A DNA stretch of 16,354 bases from an uncultured Pseudomonadota bacterium. GTDB lineage: Bacteria > SAR324 > NAC60-12. Below the pieces are notes generated by a model. It saw only the letters and a program-made list of their open reading frames with translations. It was not told where the DNA came from and did no database searches. The translations under genes and the position numbers were made by a program. The first letter of the stretch is position 1. Every line of letters begins with the position of its first letter. Below are positions 15,364-16,354 of the stretch, piece after piece. The stretch covers positions 1 to 16,354 of the forward strand of contig CAJXNF010000023.1 of assembly GCA_913056375.1 (NCBI GenBank). Direction: 5' to 3'.

Positions 15364-15705
15364 ATGAGTCCAATCACTACTCACGTACTTGACACCGCCA
15401 AAGGTATTCCAGCTGAGAACGTTCCAATCCATTTGGAATCTTGGATCAACTCAGATTGGCAACTGCTCGGACGTGGATCGACTAATGCCGATGGAAGGTT
15501 AACGAACCTACTAGAACCAGGTTCACTGGCCAAAGGCCATTATCGAATAAGTTTTGACGTGGAGAAATATTTCAGTTCACAAAATATCCAAAGCTTCTTC
15601 TATCCTGTGGTTAGGATTGAGTTTGAAATTCTGAACCCAGAGCAGCACTATCATGTTCCACTATTGTTAAGCCCCTTCGGTTATTCAACCTATAGAGGCA
15701 GTTAA
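15364..15705 (+). CDS. uraH: 5-hydroxyisourate hydrolase (transthyretin-like)
   Basis: A 113-residue HIU hydrolase that converts the PuuD product 5-hydroxyisourate to OHCU. The N-terminal signature ITTHVLDTAKGIPAENVPI (4-22) and the C-terminal signature ending in the diagnostic YRGS tetrapeptide (110-113) are intact. Active-site candidates are H7, R45, H97 and Y110. There is no signal peptide, so it is cytoplasmic. It probably works as the usual homotetramer. It lies six bases after uraD and 29 bases before allantoicase. Confidence 0.95.
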   Translation: MSPITTHVLDTAKGIPAENVPIHLESWINSDWQLLGRGSTNADGRLTNLLEPGSLAKGHYRISFDVEKYFSSQNIQSFFYPVVRIEFEILNPEQHYHVPLLLSPFGYSTYRGS

Positions 15706-15734
15706 GAGAAACTTACGTCATTTTCTAGGAATAC

Positions 15735-16354
15735 ATGACGGAAACGGTAATTCAAAATACTATTCAAATTCCAGATTTCGTTGGGTCAAATACGAATCTC
15801 TGTTCACCAAGACTTGGAACAGTTGCCTTGCGTTGCAGCGATGATAGTTTTGCGTCTCGGGAGCGGATGTTGGAGGAAGCTGATCCTGTTTTTAAACCAG
15901 ATGTTTACGATGATTTTGGGAAGTGGATGGACGGTTGGGAAAGTAAACGCAGGCGGTATGGCGGACATGACTGGTGTGTGATTCGTTTGGGAGTTCCAGG
16001 AGATTTGGTGGGCCTTGAATTGGACACAACCCACTTTACAGGCAATTTCCCTCCAGCAGCTTCAGTTTGGGGTTCAAAAGAAAAAAATGATCCAGGAGAT
16101 GCATCAGAAAGTTGGGAAGAAATTCTGGAGTCTGTCAGCCTCGGACCATCGAAACGACACTTTTTTGATTGCAAACAGCCTGGCCCGTGGCGATGGTTGA
16201 GATTGAATATTTATCCTGATGGTGGGATTGCTCGATTTCGAGCATATGGAAACGTTCTACCGGACTGGTCATTTGCTGGGTCAGAGATTGAGTTGTCTGG
16301 TCTCAAAAACGGTGGGAGAATTGTAGCTTATAACGATGCTCACTATGGAAATGT
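15735..16354 (+). CDS. alc: Allantoicase (partial, cut by window end)
   Basis: An open frame from ATG 15735 to the window edge gives the first 206 residues of about 330-340. Recognisable allantoicase blocks are LGTVALRCSDDSFASRERML (27-46), DDFGKWMDGWESKRRR (59-74), HDWCVIRLGVPGDLVGLELDTTHFTGNFP (78-106) and RWLRLNIYPDGGIARFRAYG (153-172). The end (NGGRIVAYNDAHYGN) looks like the start of the second of the family's two repeated domains, echoing the CSDDSF region of the first. The enzyme hydrolyses allantoate to ureidoglycolate and urea. AGGA at 15727-15730 is a fitting ribosome-binding site. Several other-frame readings in this stretch are shadows. Confidence 0.93.
   Translation, partial: MTETVIQNTIQIPDFVGSNTNLCSPRLGTVALRCSDDSFASRERMLEEADPVFKPDVYDDFGKWMDGWESKRRRYGGHDWCVIRLGVPGDLVGLELDTTHFTGNFPPAASVWGSKEKNDPGDASESWEEILESVSLGPSKRHFFDCKQPGPWRWLRLNIYPDGGIARFRAYGNVLPDWSFAGSEIELSGLKNGGRIVAYNDAHYGN

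Noticed and set aside
15781..16200. Short plus and minus frames in the last 570 bases
   Set aside because: They overlap the continuous allantoicase frame that begins at 15735 and runs off the window.

Overview
The window is dominated by one long run of 14 plus-strand genes (1303 to the right edge) that together form a purine-oxidation locus: uptake of a purine-type compound, xanthine to urate, urate to (S)-allantoin, and allantoin to ureidoglycolate. Gram-negative features (periplasmic binding proteins with Sec and Tat signals, a membrane PuuD-type urate oxidase with a c-type heme domain, a two-subunit XdhA/XdhB) suggest a proteobacterium or close relative. Base composition of the gene block looks close to the mid-40s % GC by eye. 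A marine lineage such as SAR324 would fit but is only a guess.

Layout. 1-850 is AT-rich and holds debris: the 3' end of an unidentified gene (2-187), a convergent minus-strand two-helix K+ channel relic interrupted by an in-frame TAA (199-555), a 30-bp tandem repeat inside its 5' end, and about 300 bp of non-coding DNA ending in a good sigma70-like promoter. A 64-residue secreted or membrane-anchored His-rich protein follows (857-1051). A 250-bp leader with a strong hairpin (1147-1170) precedes the purine genes.

Purine block. 1303-3862 encodes an NMT1/THI5-type ABC importer (binding protein, ATPase, permease). It is translationally coupled to puuD (urate oxidase, start re-assigned to GTG 3859). 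xdhA and xdhB (xanthine dehydrogenase) follow. 8973-13145 encodes a second ABC importer of the spermidine/putrescine (Pot) architecture, with ATPase, Tat-exported binding protein, and two permeases; a strong intercistronic hairpin lies between the binding protein and the first permease. This importer is coupled by stop/start overlap to a hydantoin/allantoin racemase, and then come puuE (allantoinase), uraD (OHCU decarboxylase), uraH (HIU hydrolase) and the first 206 codons of allantoicase, cut by the window edge.

How it works together. XdhAB oxidises xanthine to urate; PuuD oxidises urate to 5-hydroxyisourate, presumably passing electrons through its own cytochrome domain; UraH and UraD yield (S)-allantoin; the racemase rescues (R)-allantoin; PuuE opens the ring to allantoate; allantoicase releases urea. 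Two importers in one gene run suggest two different external substrates (for example xanthine/urate and allantoin), which is inference. Nothing here is a wholly unknown system. The best leads for novelty are the leader RNA of the NMT1-type importer gene, the hairpin that replaces a ribosome-binding site before the Pot-type permease, and the disrupted channel/repeat region.
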